Position numbers and translations under genes: made by a program. Of a stretch of DNA of 64,000 nucleotides, positions 8,963 to 16,925 are shown piece by piece. How positions within the stretch are numbered: the first letter of the stretch is position 1; each line of letters starts with the position of its first letter. Where the stretch lies: assembly GCF_010500615.1 (NCBI RefSeq), contig NZ_JAAGNX010000002.1:920990-984989 (forward strand), in the 5' to 3' direction. The stretch comes from Oceanipulchritudo coccoides. GTDB lineage: Bacteria > Verrucomicrobiota > Verrucomicrobiia > Opitutales > Oceanipulchritudinaceae. A model generated the notes under the pieces. The model made no database searches, was not told where the DNA came from, and worked only from the letters and a program-made list of their open reading frames with translations.

Positions 8963-9220
8963 TTAGGATTTTGATTGTGGGTTATCGAGGACGATCGTTT
9001 CCAGTGAATCGATGCGTTTTTCGAGGCGCGAGAGGGTTTTGTGGATTTCCTGCATGATTTCCGCTTCTTCGCGGCTCGATCCAGACTTTGCTTTTGGGTC
9101 GCTGTTACCGCCGTGATCCCCTTTCATGATTCTTGCCAGTTTGATGAGGGTGCCACTCATAATGGGCAAACCGACGACGATGAAAACGATGAGAACGGGA
9201 ACTAGGAATTCTGGTGGCAT
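8963..9220 (-). CDS. pspB: PspB-like small membrane protein
   Basis: An 85-residue protein with one N-terminal transmembrane segment (FLVPVLIVFIVVGLPIMSG, residues 5-23) followed by a charged, partly coiled-coil tail (EEAEIMQEIHKTLSRLEKRI). This matches the layout of PspB, which partners PspC in the inner membrane and whose C-terminal leucine-zipper-like helix contacts PspC or PspA. The sequence is somewhat longer and more polar in the linker (GDHGGNSDPKAKSGSSREE) than the proteobacterial protein. Identification rests on topology plus its place between pspA and pspC. Confidence 0.85.
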   Translation of the reverse strand: MPPEFLVPVLIVFIVVGLPIMSGTLIKLARIMKGDHGGNSDPKAKSGSSREEAEIMQEIHKTLSRLEKRIDSLETIVLDNPQSKS

Positions 9221-9275
9221 GACTGGATTTGGTTGGAAATTATGGTGTGAGCATTAAGCCGTTGGAGCAAGCTCC

Positions 9276-9947
9276 TTAGGCGTTGTCTCCTTTTTCCTTC
9301 ATCGATTCCTTCATCGATTCGAGTTCCTTTTCAATCAGTTCATCCGTTTCCATCTTGCTGAATTCATCCTCAAGGTTGGAGCCCCGGTAATTGATCAGGT
9401 CGGCGTCAGCCTCCATCCGGTCAATCCGGCTTTCAAACTGCTCAAAGCGAACAAAGGCATCAGAACTGTCCGCATGGCGAATCTTGCTCTGGGCGGTTTT
9501 GCGGTGCCCGGCATGAATGTGGCGCTGGACGAGGATCCGGTGCTTGTTGCGGGCGGTCTCCAGCTTGTCTTCCAACTGCTGGATATCCTTCTGGTATTGG
9601 GTGATCAGGTTGTCGAAGTGCTCGACTTCCTTTTCCCGGTTGGTGGCCTCTTCCTGGCAGGCACGCTTTTCCAGAAGCGCCTCCCGGGCAAGATCCTCGC
9701 GTCCCTTTTCAATCGCCAGGCGAGCCTTCTTTTCCCATTTATCGACATTCCCGGCCGCGGCTTCGTGAGCCCGGCTGACCCGGGTCCGGTTGGCCATGGC
9801 CCCCGCGCAGGAAGCCTTCAGCTCGACCAGTGTGTCCTCCATTTCCTGGATCATCAGCTTGATCAGCTTTTCCGGATCCTCCGCCTTTTCCAACATGGCG
9901 TTAAGGTTGGAGTTAATTATATCTCTGAAGCGTGAGAAGATTCCCAT
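9276..9947 (-). CDS. pspA: Phage shock protein A (PspA/IM30 family, ESCRT-III-like)
   Basis: A 223-residue, almost wholly helical protein. The N-terminus (MGIFSRFRDIINSNLNAMLE) is the amphipathic membrane-binding helix, followed by DPEKLIKLMIQEMEDTLVEL, a strong PspA/IM30 signature, then long coiled coils up to about residue 185. PspA binds damaged inner membrane and, in the proteobacterial model, inhibits PspF when there is no stress. A good ribosome-binding site (AGAGGAAA) lies just upstream of the ATG. First gene of pspA-pspB-pspC and divergent from pspF; the 217-base gap between them carries a candidate sigma-54 promoter. There is no VIPP1-type C-terminal extension, so it is the stress-type protein. 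Confidence 0.97.
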   Translation of the reverse strand: MGIFSRFRDIINSNLNAMLEKAEDPEKLIKLMIQEMEDTLVELKASCAGAMANRTRVSRAHEAAAGNVDKWEKKARLAIEKGREDLAREALLEKRACQEEATNREKEVEHFDNLITQYQKDIQQLEDKLETARNKHRILVQRHIHAGHRKTAQSKIRHADSSDAFVRFEQFESRIDRMEADADLINYRGSNLEDEFSKMETDELIEKELESMKESMKEKGDNA

Positions 9948-10023
9948 GATTTGTTTCCTCTATTTTCGATGTTATGTGATTAAGGTTTTAGGCGTTATGT
10001 CTAAATTGACTGCCATTGCTTAA

Positions 10024-10039
10024 TCATTAAGCGTGCCAA
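10024..10039 (-). promoter_or_regulatory. Candidate sigma-54 promoter of pspABC
   Basis: Reading the minus strand, TTGGCAC (10033-10039) is a perfect -24 box; at the correct spacing lies ATGAT (10024-10028), a poor -12 box whose usual GC is GA. The -12 region is embedded in a near-perfect palindrome (GCTTAAT, one base, ATTAAGC). Support comes mainly from context: pspA is the classic PspF/sigma-54 target and pspF is divergent. Confidence 0.45.
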
Positions 10040-10164
10040 CTTTTTAGAGTGAAATCCTAAACAGTAGATAAACAATGATTTAAGAATATATTAATAGGGA
10101 CAGGTAAATTATCCACAATACGATTTTAGTGGACCCGACCAACTTCTGGTGAGATATACCAAGG

Positions 10165-11229
10165 ATGCGAAGCAATACAGAGGGCCCTTTCGAGGGAAGT
10201 GTGGGCAAGATGGAGGCACTCGGGGAGTCCGAGGCATTTGTTGACTTTCAAGAACGCCTTTCACGCGTTGCGCAAGTGGACCGGCCGGTATTGATCGTGG
10301 GCGAGCGGGGAACGGGAAAGGAATTGGCCGTTTCACGCTTGCATTACCTGTCGCGCCGGTGGCAGGGACCGCTGGTGGCGCTGAATTGCGCTGCCTTGTC
10401 CCCGACAGTGCTCGAGTCGGAATTGTTCGGGCATGAGGCAGGGGCCTTTACCGGAGCTGCAAAGCAGCGACTGGGACGATTTGAGGCGGCCAACGAAGGG
10501 ACTCTTTTTCTCGATGAGGTAGGCTTGGTCCCCGTGACAATTCAGGAGAAAATCCTTCGTGTAGTGGAGTACCGCCAGTTTGAGCGCGTTGGAGGGAGTC
10601 ACCCTGTGCGCGTGGATGTGCGGATCATCGGGGCGACGAATGCCGATTTACCCGGTTTGGCCTCACAGGGTAAGTTCAAGCGTGACCTGCTGGACCGCCT
10701 GAGTTTTGAAGTCCTTTTTTTACCACCTCTTCGAGAGCGTCGGGAAGATATCGAATTGCTTGCCCGTAATTTTGCAACGCGCATGGCAATGGAACTGGGT
10801 TGGAGAGAAACCCCGGAATTTTCAGACAATGCTATGGACTCACTCCACACATACAGGTGGCCCGGTAACATCCGCGAGCTGAAGAATGTAGTCGAGAGGG
10901 CTGTCTATGCGAGTGACGGGGTGAGTATCGATTCAGTGAATTTTGATCCCTTCGACAACCCCTTCGCCAAAGGGCCATTGGAAATTGAATCAGATGGACA
11001 GGAGAACGGCGGTACGGAGAGCTCGGCGGTGCAATTCATTCCCGGGGAGAGTTCACTTGAGGAGATGGTGCGTGAGCTTGAGGTCACGGCCCTCAAGGCG
11101 GCCCTTGAATCGGCAAAGTTCCACCAGGGGGAGGCGGCCAAGCTACTCGGCTTGACCTATCACCAGTTTCGGGGATTATTCAGGAAGCACAGAGACGTAA
11201 TAGACAAGGAATCGAATGCCCAGAAGTGA
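10165..11229 (+). CDS. pspF: PspF-type sigma-54-dependent activator
   Basis: A 354-residue AAA+ enhancer-binding protein with no receiver or sensor domain, as in PspF. Walker A GERGTGKE at about residues 46-53, the sigma-54 contacting loop GAFTGA at about 93-98, Walker B GTLFLDE near 112, and arginine-rich PPLRERREDIE near 190. The C-terminus carries a Fis-type helix-turn-helix (GEAAKLLGLTYHQFRGLFRK). The sequence follows E. coli PspF closely around RLHYLSRRWQGP, which argues for PspF and not a generic NtrC. A second possible start, MEALGESEAF, lies 15 codons in. It overlaps deoC by 14 bases, so deoC may be read through from this gene. Expected control is inhibition by PspA; expected target is the divergent pspA promoter. 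Confidence 0.95.
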   Translation: MRSNTEGPFEGSVGKMEALGESEAFVDFQERLSRVAQVDRPVLIVGERGTGKELAVSRLHYLSRRWQGPLVALNCAALSPTVLESELFGHEAGAFTGAAKQRLGRFEAANEGTLFLDEVGLVPVTIQEKILRVVEYRQFERVGGSHPVRVDVRIIGATNADLPGLASQGKFKRDLLDRLSFEVLFLPPLRERREDIELLARNFATRMAMELGWRETPEFSDNAMDSLHTYRWPGNIRELKNVVERAVYASDGVSIDSVNFDPFDNPFAKGPLEIESDGQENGGTESSAVQFIPGESSLEEMVRELEVTALKAALESAKFHQGEAAKLLGLTYHQFRGLFRKHRDVIDKESNAQK

Positions 11230-12115
11230 AATCCAGTTAAAAGTGCCGATTGATGCAGTCGGAGTGGCTGAGCGAACGAAGCGCTTTCAGTCCAGAAGCA
11301 TTAAAAAAGAGAGCAAGATGGGGGCATTGAAGTTGGCCTTGTCGATGGTGGACCTGACCACTCTCGAGGGGTCGGATACCCCGGGTAAGGTACGCCAATT
11401 GTGTCGCAAGGCATTGTTGCCTGATCCTTCAGATCCCACTCTCCCGCGGGTGGCCGCGATTTGCGTGTATCCCACGATGGTTCCCGCGGCGTATGAAGTC
11501 CTCAAGGGGACGGGTGTTCATCTGGCCAGTGTGGCGACGGCCTTTCCCAGCGGCCATGCGCCGATGGAGCTGCGGCTTGAGGAGGTCAGGTATTGTGTCG
11601 AGCAAGGTGCTGACGAAATCGACATGGTCATCAGCCGTGGCGCTTTTCTTGCCGGAGACAACGACCGCCTTTCAAGTGAAGTGGCTGCCTTCAAGGAAGC
11701 TTGTGGCGAGGCTCACCTGAAGGTCATCCTCGAAACGGGTGAGCTGGGCACACTCGACCGGATCCGGTTGGCCAGCGACATTGCCATGGAAGCCGGTGCG
11801 GATTTTATCAAGACCAGCACCGGGAAAATAGGGCAGGCGGCAAACATGGAAGTGACCCTTGTCATGCTTGAGGCTATTCGGGACTTTTATTGGCGCACGG
11901 GCAAAAAGATCGGGATGAAACCAGCGGGTGGTATCCGTACTGCAAAGCAGGCCGTGCATTACCTTGTCATGCTGCGTGAAACGCTCGGGCCGGAATGGCT
12001 GACGCCCGATCTGTTCCGCTTCGGGGCAAGCAGCCTGGCAAATGATATCCTCATGCAGGTCCGGAAACAGAAACAGGGAATGTATTCAAATTCTGAGGAC
12101 TTCACCAAGGATTAA
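11216..12115 (+). CDS. deoC: Deoxyribose-phosphate aldolase
   Basis: A 299-residue class I aldolase splitting 2-deoxyribose 5-phosphate into glyceraldehyde 3-phosphate and acetaldehyde. Catalytic features: Schiff-base Lys in ADFIKTSTGK, second Lys in GMKPAGGIRT, Asp in ADEIDMVI. The sequence resembles the eukaryotic DERA type more than the 259-residue E. coli enzyme: the N-terminal KRFQSRSIKKESK, IDLTTL-like MVDLTTLEGSDT, and ACGEAHLKVILETGELGTL all match that branch. This supports the early start at 11216, whose codon overlaps the end of pspF, over an internal ATG at 11318. The two downstream aldehyde dehydrogenase genes suggest that the acetaldehyde is oxidised onward. Confidence 0.95.
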   Translation: MPRSEIQLKVPIDAVGVAERTKRFQSRSIKKESKMGALKLALSMVDLTTLEGSDTPGKVRQLCRKALLPDPSDPTLPRVAAICVYPTMVPAAYEVLKGTGVHLASVATAFPSGHAPMELRLEEVRYCVEQGADEIDMVISRGAFLAGDNDRLSSEVAAFKEACGEAHLKVILETGELGTLDRIRLASDIAMEAGADFIKTSTGKIGQAANMEVTLVMLEAIRDFYWRTGKKIGMKPAGGIRTAKQAVHYLVMLRETLGPEWLTPDLFRFGASSLANDILMQVRKQKQGMYSNSEDFTKD

Positions 12116-12171
12116 ACTGCAGTCCTGGAAGGGAATCTGGAACCAGGGATAATTTAAGAGAAAGATATTCT

Positions 12172-13623
12172 ATGAGCGACAACCCATTCATCAATGAGCC
12201 TTATGCACCGGCACCTGAGTCAACGCCGGTCGGGATTCGCGACTCTTACGGGCACTTTATCGATAACCAGTTTATTGACTCGGAGGACGGGGCGACCCGC
12301 GAGACGATCAATCCGTCAAGCGGGAAAGTCCTTTCCCGAATTGCTGAGGGCTCCGTGGCGGATGTTGATAAAGCAGTGCGCGCAGCCAGACGCGCCTACG
12401 ATAAGACCTGGTCAAAATTGATTCCGGCGGAGCGGGGTAAATATCTCTACCGCTTGGCTCGCCTGATTCAGGAACATTCCCGCGAGTTGGCAGTTCTTGA
12501 GTCCATGGATGGAGGAAAGCCAATCCGGGAGTCTCGTGACATTGATATCCCGCTCGTTGCAGCTTACTTTTTCTACTATGCCGGCTGGGCCGATAAACTG
12601 GCTTATGCTTTCCCAAATCGACGGGTGAGTCCACACGGGGTGGCTGGACAGATCATTCCCTGGAACTTTCCCCTGTTGATGGCGGCATGGAAAATTGCCC
12701 CGGCGGTGGCATGCGGGAATACCGTTGTCCTCAAGCCGGCTGAATACACCCCGCTCACGGCATTAAAGCTTGCTGAGTTGGTCGCGGAGGCGGATTTCCC
12801 TCCGGGAGTTGTGAATTTTGTCACGGGCGGTTCCGCGGCCGGGAAGGCCCTGGTTGAGCATCCTGATGTTGATAAGGTCGCTTTTACCGGATCTACTGTC
12901 GTGGGTAAATCGATACAATCTTCATTGGCGGGAACGGGAAAACCCTACACGCTGGAGCTTGGCGGGAAGGCCGCCCATATCGTTTTTGAAGACGCAGCAA
13001 TTGACCAAGCTGTCGAAGGCGTCGTGAACGGGATCTTCTTCAATCAGGGCCATGTCTGCTGTGCGGGTTCGAGGCTACTGGTGCAGGAAGGGATTGCCCA
13101 GGATTTCTACAGGAAACTGGAGCATCGCATGAAAACCCTGGTTCTCGGTGATCCGCTCGACAAGAACACGGATATTGGGGCGATCAACAATGCCCCACAA
13201 CTCGAGAAAATCGGGACCTATCTGGACGAAGCGAGGGAGGAAGGTCTCGAAGTTGTCGACGGAGGACAATCGGTGCCGGAGCAAGGTTACTGGTGTGCCC
13301 CGACCTTTGTGAAAGACGCTCCGCAGAGTAGCCGGATCGTCCGGGAGGAGGTCTTCGGACCTGTCCTCACGGTGCAGACCTTCCGCACGCCGGATGAGGC
13401 AATCGAAAAAGCCAACAATACCCGTTATGGCCTGAGCGGAGGCGTCTGGACAGACAAGGGCTCCAAGATCTTCAGTGCGACAAGCAACATTCAGGCAGGA
13501 GTGCTCTGGGCCAACACCTTCAACAAGTTTGATCCAACCGCCCCGTTTGGAGGGTTCAAGGAGAGTGGTCTCGGTCGAGAGGGCGGGATGCATGGACTGG
13601 ATTCATATGTGAAGTTGAGCTAG
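12172..13623 (+). CDS. NAD(P)-dependent aldehyde dehydrogenase (catalytic, ALDH16-like N-half)
   Basis: A 483-residue complete aldehyde dehydrogenase. Key residues are present: IIPWNFPLLMAAWK (cofactor/Asn region), general base Glu in LELGGK (about residue 262), nucleophile in GHVCCAGSRLL (about residue 294), and the late EVFGPVLTV and FGGFKESGLGREGG motifs. It oxidises an aldehyde to its acid; given deoC 56 bases upstream, acetaldehyde or a related sugar aldehyde is a plausible substrate (inference). The Y-x-Y-AGWADKLAYAFP segment is mirrored in the next gene (YYAGWTDKAVQLF), so the two genes are homologous. Ribosome-binding site AGAGAAAG precedes the ATG. The ALDH16 link rests on the gene pair, not on this sequence alone. 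Confidence 0.95.
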   Translation: MSDNPFINEPYAPAPESTPVGIRDSYGHFIDNQFIDSEDGATRETINPSSGKVLSRIAEGSVADVDKAVRAARRAYDKTWSKLIPAERGKYLYRLARLIQEHSRELAVLESMDGGKPIRESRDIDIPLVAAYFFYYAGWADKLAYAFPNRRVSPHGVAGQIIPWNFPLLMAAWKIAPAVACGNTVVLKPAEYTPLTALKLAELVAEADFPPGVVNFVTGGSAAGKALVEHPDVDKVAFTGSTVVGKSIQSSLAGTGKPYTLELGGKAAHIVFEDAAIDQAVEGVVNGIFFNQGHVCCAGSRLLVQEGIAQDFYRKLEHRMKTLVLGDPLDKNTDIGAINNAPQLEKIGTYLDEAREEGLEVVDGGQSVPEQGYWCAPTFVKDAPQSSRIVREEVFGPVLTVQTFRTPDEAIEKANNTRYGLSGGVWTDKGSKIFSATSNIQAGVLWANTFNKFDPTAPFGGFKESGLGREGGMHGLDSYVKLS

Positions 13624-13655
13624 AAACAGGGATGAACCATTTGAGGAATTGAATT

Positions 13656-14507
13656 ATGGCAGAGCGAATTTCGGTTAAAAAGACTTACAAACTCTATGTG
13701 GGCGGGAAATTTCCCCGCTCTGAAAGCGGGGCCACCTTGGCGGTCAAGGATCGCAAGGGAAATGTCATTGCTTCCTGTTGCAAGGCCAGCCGGAAGGATT
13801 TCCGGGATGCTGTTCTGGCGGCTGCAAGCGGTGCGAAGGCATGGAAAAAGGCAACCCCCTATCTCCGTGGCCAAATTCTATACCGCGCAGCTGAAATGCT
13901 CGAAGGAAGATCCGCCCAGTTTGTAGAGGAATTACAGCTACAAGGATTGAGTAAATCAGCAGCCAGGAAAGAGGTGCAGTCCTCGATCGACCGGCTGATT
14001 TATTATGCCGGGTGGACGGATAAGGCGGTGCAGCTGTTTTCCTCGGTTAATCCCGTGGCGAGCCCGCATTTTTGCTTCACCGTGCCGGAGCCAACAGGGG
14101 TGATTGCCATTCTGTTGGGTGAGGGAGTCGGGTTTTCTGAATTAACCGAGGCGGTTGGACGAGTTCTTGCCGGTGGTAATTCAGCAATCCTTGTTTCCGG
14201 GAACACAATCCCGCTGACGGCTTCCACGATGGGTGAGGTCTGGCAAACCAGCGACCTGCCTGCGGGCGTGCTTAACATTCTCACCGGTCCGGTATCTGAC
14301 TTGTCCTCGACAGTTTCCAGCCATCGTTCAGTTGACGGGATTCTAGGCGTAGGACTCGAGGCGGAATTGGAAAAGTCAATTCAGGAGGCCGCATCGGATT
14401 CACTCAAGCGCTTGCGCTTTGAAGCGGCTGGCATTCCGGAAGGTTCTCCATATGCGATCCAGGATTTTCTTGAAATGAAGACTACCTGGCACCCTGTTGG
14501 AGTTTGA
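13656..14507 (+). CDS. Catalytically inactive aldehyde dehydrogenase-like partner protein
   Basis: A 283-residue protein that covers mainly the N-terminal cofactor-domain half of the aldehyde dehydrogenase fold and lacks the catalytic part. Seen: KLYVGGKFPRSESGATLAVKD at the start, YYAGWTDKAV in the middle, EPTGVIAILLGEGVG where active enzymes have P-x-G-V-x-x-I-x-PWNFP, and AGGNSAILVSGNTIPLTAS for GN-x-VVLKPAE. The Asn and Lys of the cofactor site are lost and no E-L-G-G-K or catalytic Cys region is present. This is the architecture of the C-terminal pseudo-domain of ALDH16-type proteins, here a separate gene 32 bases after the active enzyme. It is intact, so not a decaying pseudogene; a structural role in a hetero-complex is inferred. 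Confidence 0.8.
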   Translation: MAERISVKKTYKLYVGGKFPRSESGATLAVKDRKGNVIASCCKASRKDFRDAVLAAASGAKAWKKATPYLRGQILYRAAEMLEGRSAQFVEELQLQGLSKSAARKEVQSSIDRLIYYAGWTDKAVQLFSSVNPVASPHFCFTVPEPTGVIAILLGEGVGFSELTEAVGRVLAGGNSAILVSGNTIPLTASTMGEVWQTSDLPAGVLNILTGPVSDLSSTVSSHRSVDGILGVGLEAELEKSIQEAASDSLKRLRFEAAGIPEGSPYAIQDFLEMKTTWHPVGV

Positions 14508-14516
14508 TCCAGATCT

Positions 14517-15671
14517 TTATCCCAACCGGTTCCGGTAATCCTCGTAGCCAAACTTGCGGAGGACTTCCAAGCTGTCGGACTGCGGATCGTATACCGCGAT
14601 ATCAGGGAGCTTTATCCCATTGAAGGTGGTATTCTTGACCATTGTGTAATGGGCCATGTCGGTGAAAGCGAGGCGGTCCCCGGGCTTCAATGGAACTTCA
14701 AAAGACCAGTCCCCGATGACATCCCCGGCGAGGCATGTCATACCGCCAAGTTGGTAAGTATAAGCTTTTTCGCCTGGCTCAAATCCATCGATGATTCCCG
14801 GCCGGTATGGCATTTCCAATACATCGGGCATGTGGGCGGTGACGGAAGTGTCCAGAATGGCGATGTGCTTTTTTCTGGGAAGGATATCCATGACCTCTGT
14901 GACGAGCAGTCCCGTGTTGAGGGCGACGGCTTCCCCCGGTTCGAGAAAAACCTTCAGGTCGTATGTTTCCCGGAAGTGACGGATCAGGCGAACCAGCAGG
15001 TCGCGGTCATAATCTTCCCGTGTAATGTGGTGCCCCCCTCCGAAATTGACCCACTTGAGCCCGGGAAGGAATTCACCGAATTTCCTTTCAAACCCTTCAA
15101 GGGTTGCTTCCAGCGCATCGCTGTTCTGTTCGCAGAGTGTATGGAAGTGGAGCCCTTCAATGCCTTCCATGGACTGTCCATCAAACTCGCTGCGGAGGAT
15201 ACCGAGACGCGAATTAGGGGCGCACGGATCGTAGAGAGCGACGGCTCCGGTACTGACCTCTGGATTGACGCGTAGACCAACCGAAACAGGTTTTCCGGAT
15301 TGATTGATAAGCGGTCGGAATTTCCTCCACTGGGAAAATGAATTAAAGACAATATGATGGCTATGCTTCAGGCACTCCTCCAAGTCGGCCTGACTGAAGG
15401 CCGGGGCGAATGTATGAACCTGTCCGCCAAACTCCTCAGCGCCCAGTCGAGCCTCCTGCGGCCCGCTTGCGCAAATCCCGCTGAGGTATTGCCGGACAAG
15501 CGGGAAAACCCCGAACATGGCAAAGCCCTTCAGGGCGAGCAGAATGGTGGCCCCGCTTTGCTCCTGGACCTCCTGGAGAATCTTCAGGTTTTTCTCCAGT
15601 TGCCCGAGATGAACGACATAGGCCGGACTCGGGCTTTGACGCAGGATACTTACAATGTGGTCACGTTCCAT
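14517..15671 (-). CDS. nspC: Carboxynorspermidine/carboxyspermidine decarboxylase
   Basis: A 384-residue PLP enzyme of the alanine-racemase-fold decarboxylases. It removes the carboxylate from carboxyspermidine or carboxynorspermidine, giving spermidine or norspermidine. Visible: PLP-lysine in LLALKGFAMFGVFPL, the glycine loop NFGGGHHITREDYD, and C-terminal PGEAVALN and LGGMTCLAGD, where the Cys of CLAGD is the active-site Cys of the fold. The start overlaps the stop of the upstream dehydrogenase gene by 22 bases, so the two are translationally coupled. Final gene of thrS-speA-dehydrogenase-nspC and convergent with the ALDH-like gene. Confidence 0.94.
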   Translation of the reverse strand: MERDHIVSILRQSPSPAYVVHLGQLEKNLKILQEVQEQSGATILLALKGFAMFGVFPLVRQYLSGICASGPQEARLGAEEFGGQVHTFAPAFSQADLEECLKHSHHIVFNSFSQWRKFRPLINQSGKPVSVGLRVNPEVSTGAVALYDPCAPNSRLGILRSEFDGQSMEGIEGLHFHTLCEQNSDALEATLEGFERKFGEFLPGLKWVNFGGGHHITREDYDRDLLVRLIRHFRETYDLKVFLEPGEAVALNTGLLVTEVMDILPRKKHIAILDTSVTAHMPDVLEMPYRPGIIDGFEPGEKAYTYQLGGMTCLAGDVIGDWSFEVPLKPGDRLAFTDMAHYTMVKNTTFNGIKLPDIAVYDPQSDSLEVLRKFGYEDYRNRLG

Positions 15672-16828
15672 GGAAGGCCATATTTGTTGAGTGCGTCCAT
15701 GAATGGATCCGGATCAAACTCCTCCATATTGAAAACTCCTTCTCCGCGCCAGGTGCCGGTCAGCATCATCAATGCCCCGATCATTGCCGGAACACCGGTC
15801 GTATAGGAAATAGCCTGTGACTTAACTTCCTTGTAGCACGCTTCATGATCGCAGATGTTGTAGACGTACACTGTCTTCTCCTTGCCATCCTTGGTTCCCT
15901 TGGCAACACATCCGATACAGGTCTTTCCCTTCGTCAGGGGACCAAGTGAAGCAGGGTCGGGGAGGAGTGCCTTCAGGAATTGGAGGGGAATAATTTCCTT
16001 TCCTTCAAACATGACCGGATCGATACGTGTCATGCCGACATTCTGTAACACTTCAAGGTGCTTGAGGTAATTGTCCGAGAAGGTCATCCAAAAACGGGCT
16101 CGCTGGATCGAGGGGAAGTTCTTCACGAGTGATTCCAGCTCCTCGTGATACATGAGATAAATCTGTTTTGGCCCAATGCCTGCCGGAAAATCGAAAGACT
16201 TGTTGACGCTCAACGGATCGGTTTCCTGCCAGTCACCATTTTCCCAGAAGCGACCCTTGGCGGTCACTTCACGAATGTTGATCTCCGGGTTGAAATTTGT
16301 CGCGAAAGGTTGGCCATGGTCTCCTGCGTTGGCATCAATGATATCGAGCTCGTGGATCTCATCAAGTTCATGCTTGGCGATCCATGCTGTGAACACATTG
16401 GTCACACCGGGATCAAACCCGCTGCCTAAGAGGGCCATCAATCCCTTTTTCTTGAAACGGTCCTGATAAGCCCATTGCCATGAATATTCGAACTTGGCGG
16501 TTTCCGGAGGTTCATAATTGGCTGTATCCAGATAGTCGATACCCGCCTCAAGGCAGGCATCCATCAAGGGAAGGTCCTGGTAGGGAAGGGCAACATTGAG
16601 AACGAGGTCCGGTTTGATCCGCTTCAAGAGGGCGACAGTCTCCTCCACGTTGTCTGCATCCACCTGGGCCGTTTCAATCGGGTAATCTATTTGCGCAGCA
16701 ATGGCCTTGCACTTTTCCTCCCTCCGGCTGGCCAGCGTGATCTTTGAAAAGATGTCCCTGGCTTGGGCGCACTTGTGGGTAACAACGCTGCCGACACCGC
16801 CAGCTCCGATGATGAGTACGTGTTTCAT
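15650..16828 (-). CDS. Carboxynorspermidine synthase (saccharopine-dehydrogenase family)
   Basis: A 392-residue NAD(P)H-dependent enzyme that reductively couples aspartate beta-semialdehyde to a diamine (putrescine or diaminopropane), giving carboxyspermidine or carboxynorspermidine. The N-terminus is a Rossmann fold (HVLIIGAGGVGSVVTHKCAQ), followed by DYLDTANYEPP and GFDPGVTNVFTAW, typical of this subgroup of the saccharopine dehydrogenases (CASDH/Lys1 type). The role is fixed by context: the decarboxylase acting next in the same pathway overlaps it, and an arginine decarboxylase lies upstream. A lysine-catabolic function is less likely for that reason. Confidence 0.92.
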   Translation of the reverse strand: MKHVLIIGAGGVGSVVTHKCAQARDIFSKITLASRREEKCKAIAAQIDYPIETAQVDADNVEETVALLKRIKPDLVLNVALPYQDLPLMDACLEAGIDYLDTANYEPPETAKFEYSWQWAYQDRFKKKGLMALLGSGFDPGVTNVFTAWIAKHELDEIHELDIIDANAGDHGQPFATNFNPEINIREVTAKGRFWENGDWQETDPLSVNKSFDFPAGIGPKQIYLMYHEELESLVKNFPSIQRARFWMTFSDNYLKHLEVLQNVGMTRIDPVMFEGKEIIPLQFLKALLPDPASLGPLTKGKTCIGCVAKGTKDGKEKTVYVYNICDHEACYKEVKSQAISYTTGVPAMIGALMMLTGTWRGEGVFNMEEFDPDPFMDALNKYGLPWNVTTL

Positions 16829-16851
16829 AGGTCTAATCGTTCAGTTTTTTA

Positions 16852-16923
16852 ACTACGAATGGCACGAATCACACCAATTCATGCATCAACTTTGAATTTG
16901 TTTTGATTCGTGCCATTCGTAGT
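16852..16923. repeat. 20-bp perfect inverted repeat between speA and the carboxynorspermidine synthase gene
   Basis: Arms at 16852-16871 and 16904-16923 are exact reverse complements (left arm begins ACTACGAATGGCACGAA); the spacer of 32 bases is AT-rich. It fills almost the whole 97-base gap and ends two bases from the speA stop codon. There is no T-run of terminator type. The CACGAAT-rich composition resembles dispersed intergenic repeats seen in several bacterial groups, so a mobile REP/MITE-like remnant is likely, though it could also stabilise or attenuate the operon transcript. Confidence 0.8.
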
Positions 16924-16925
16924 CT

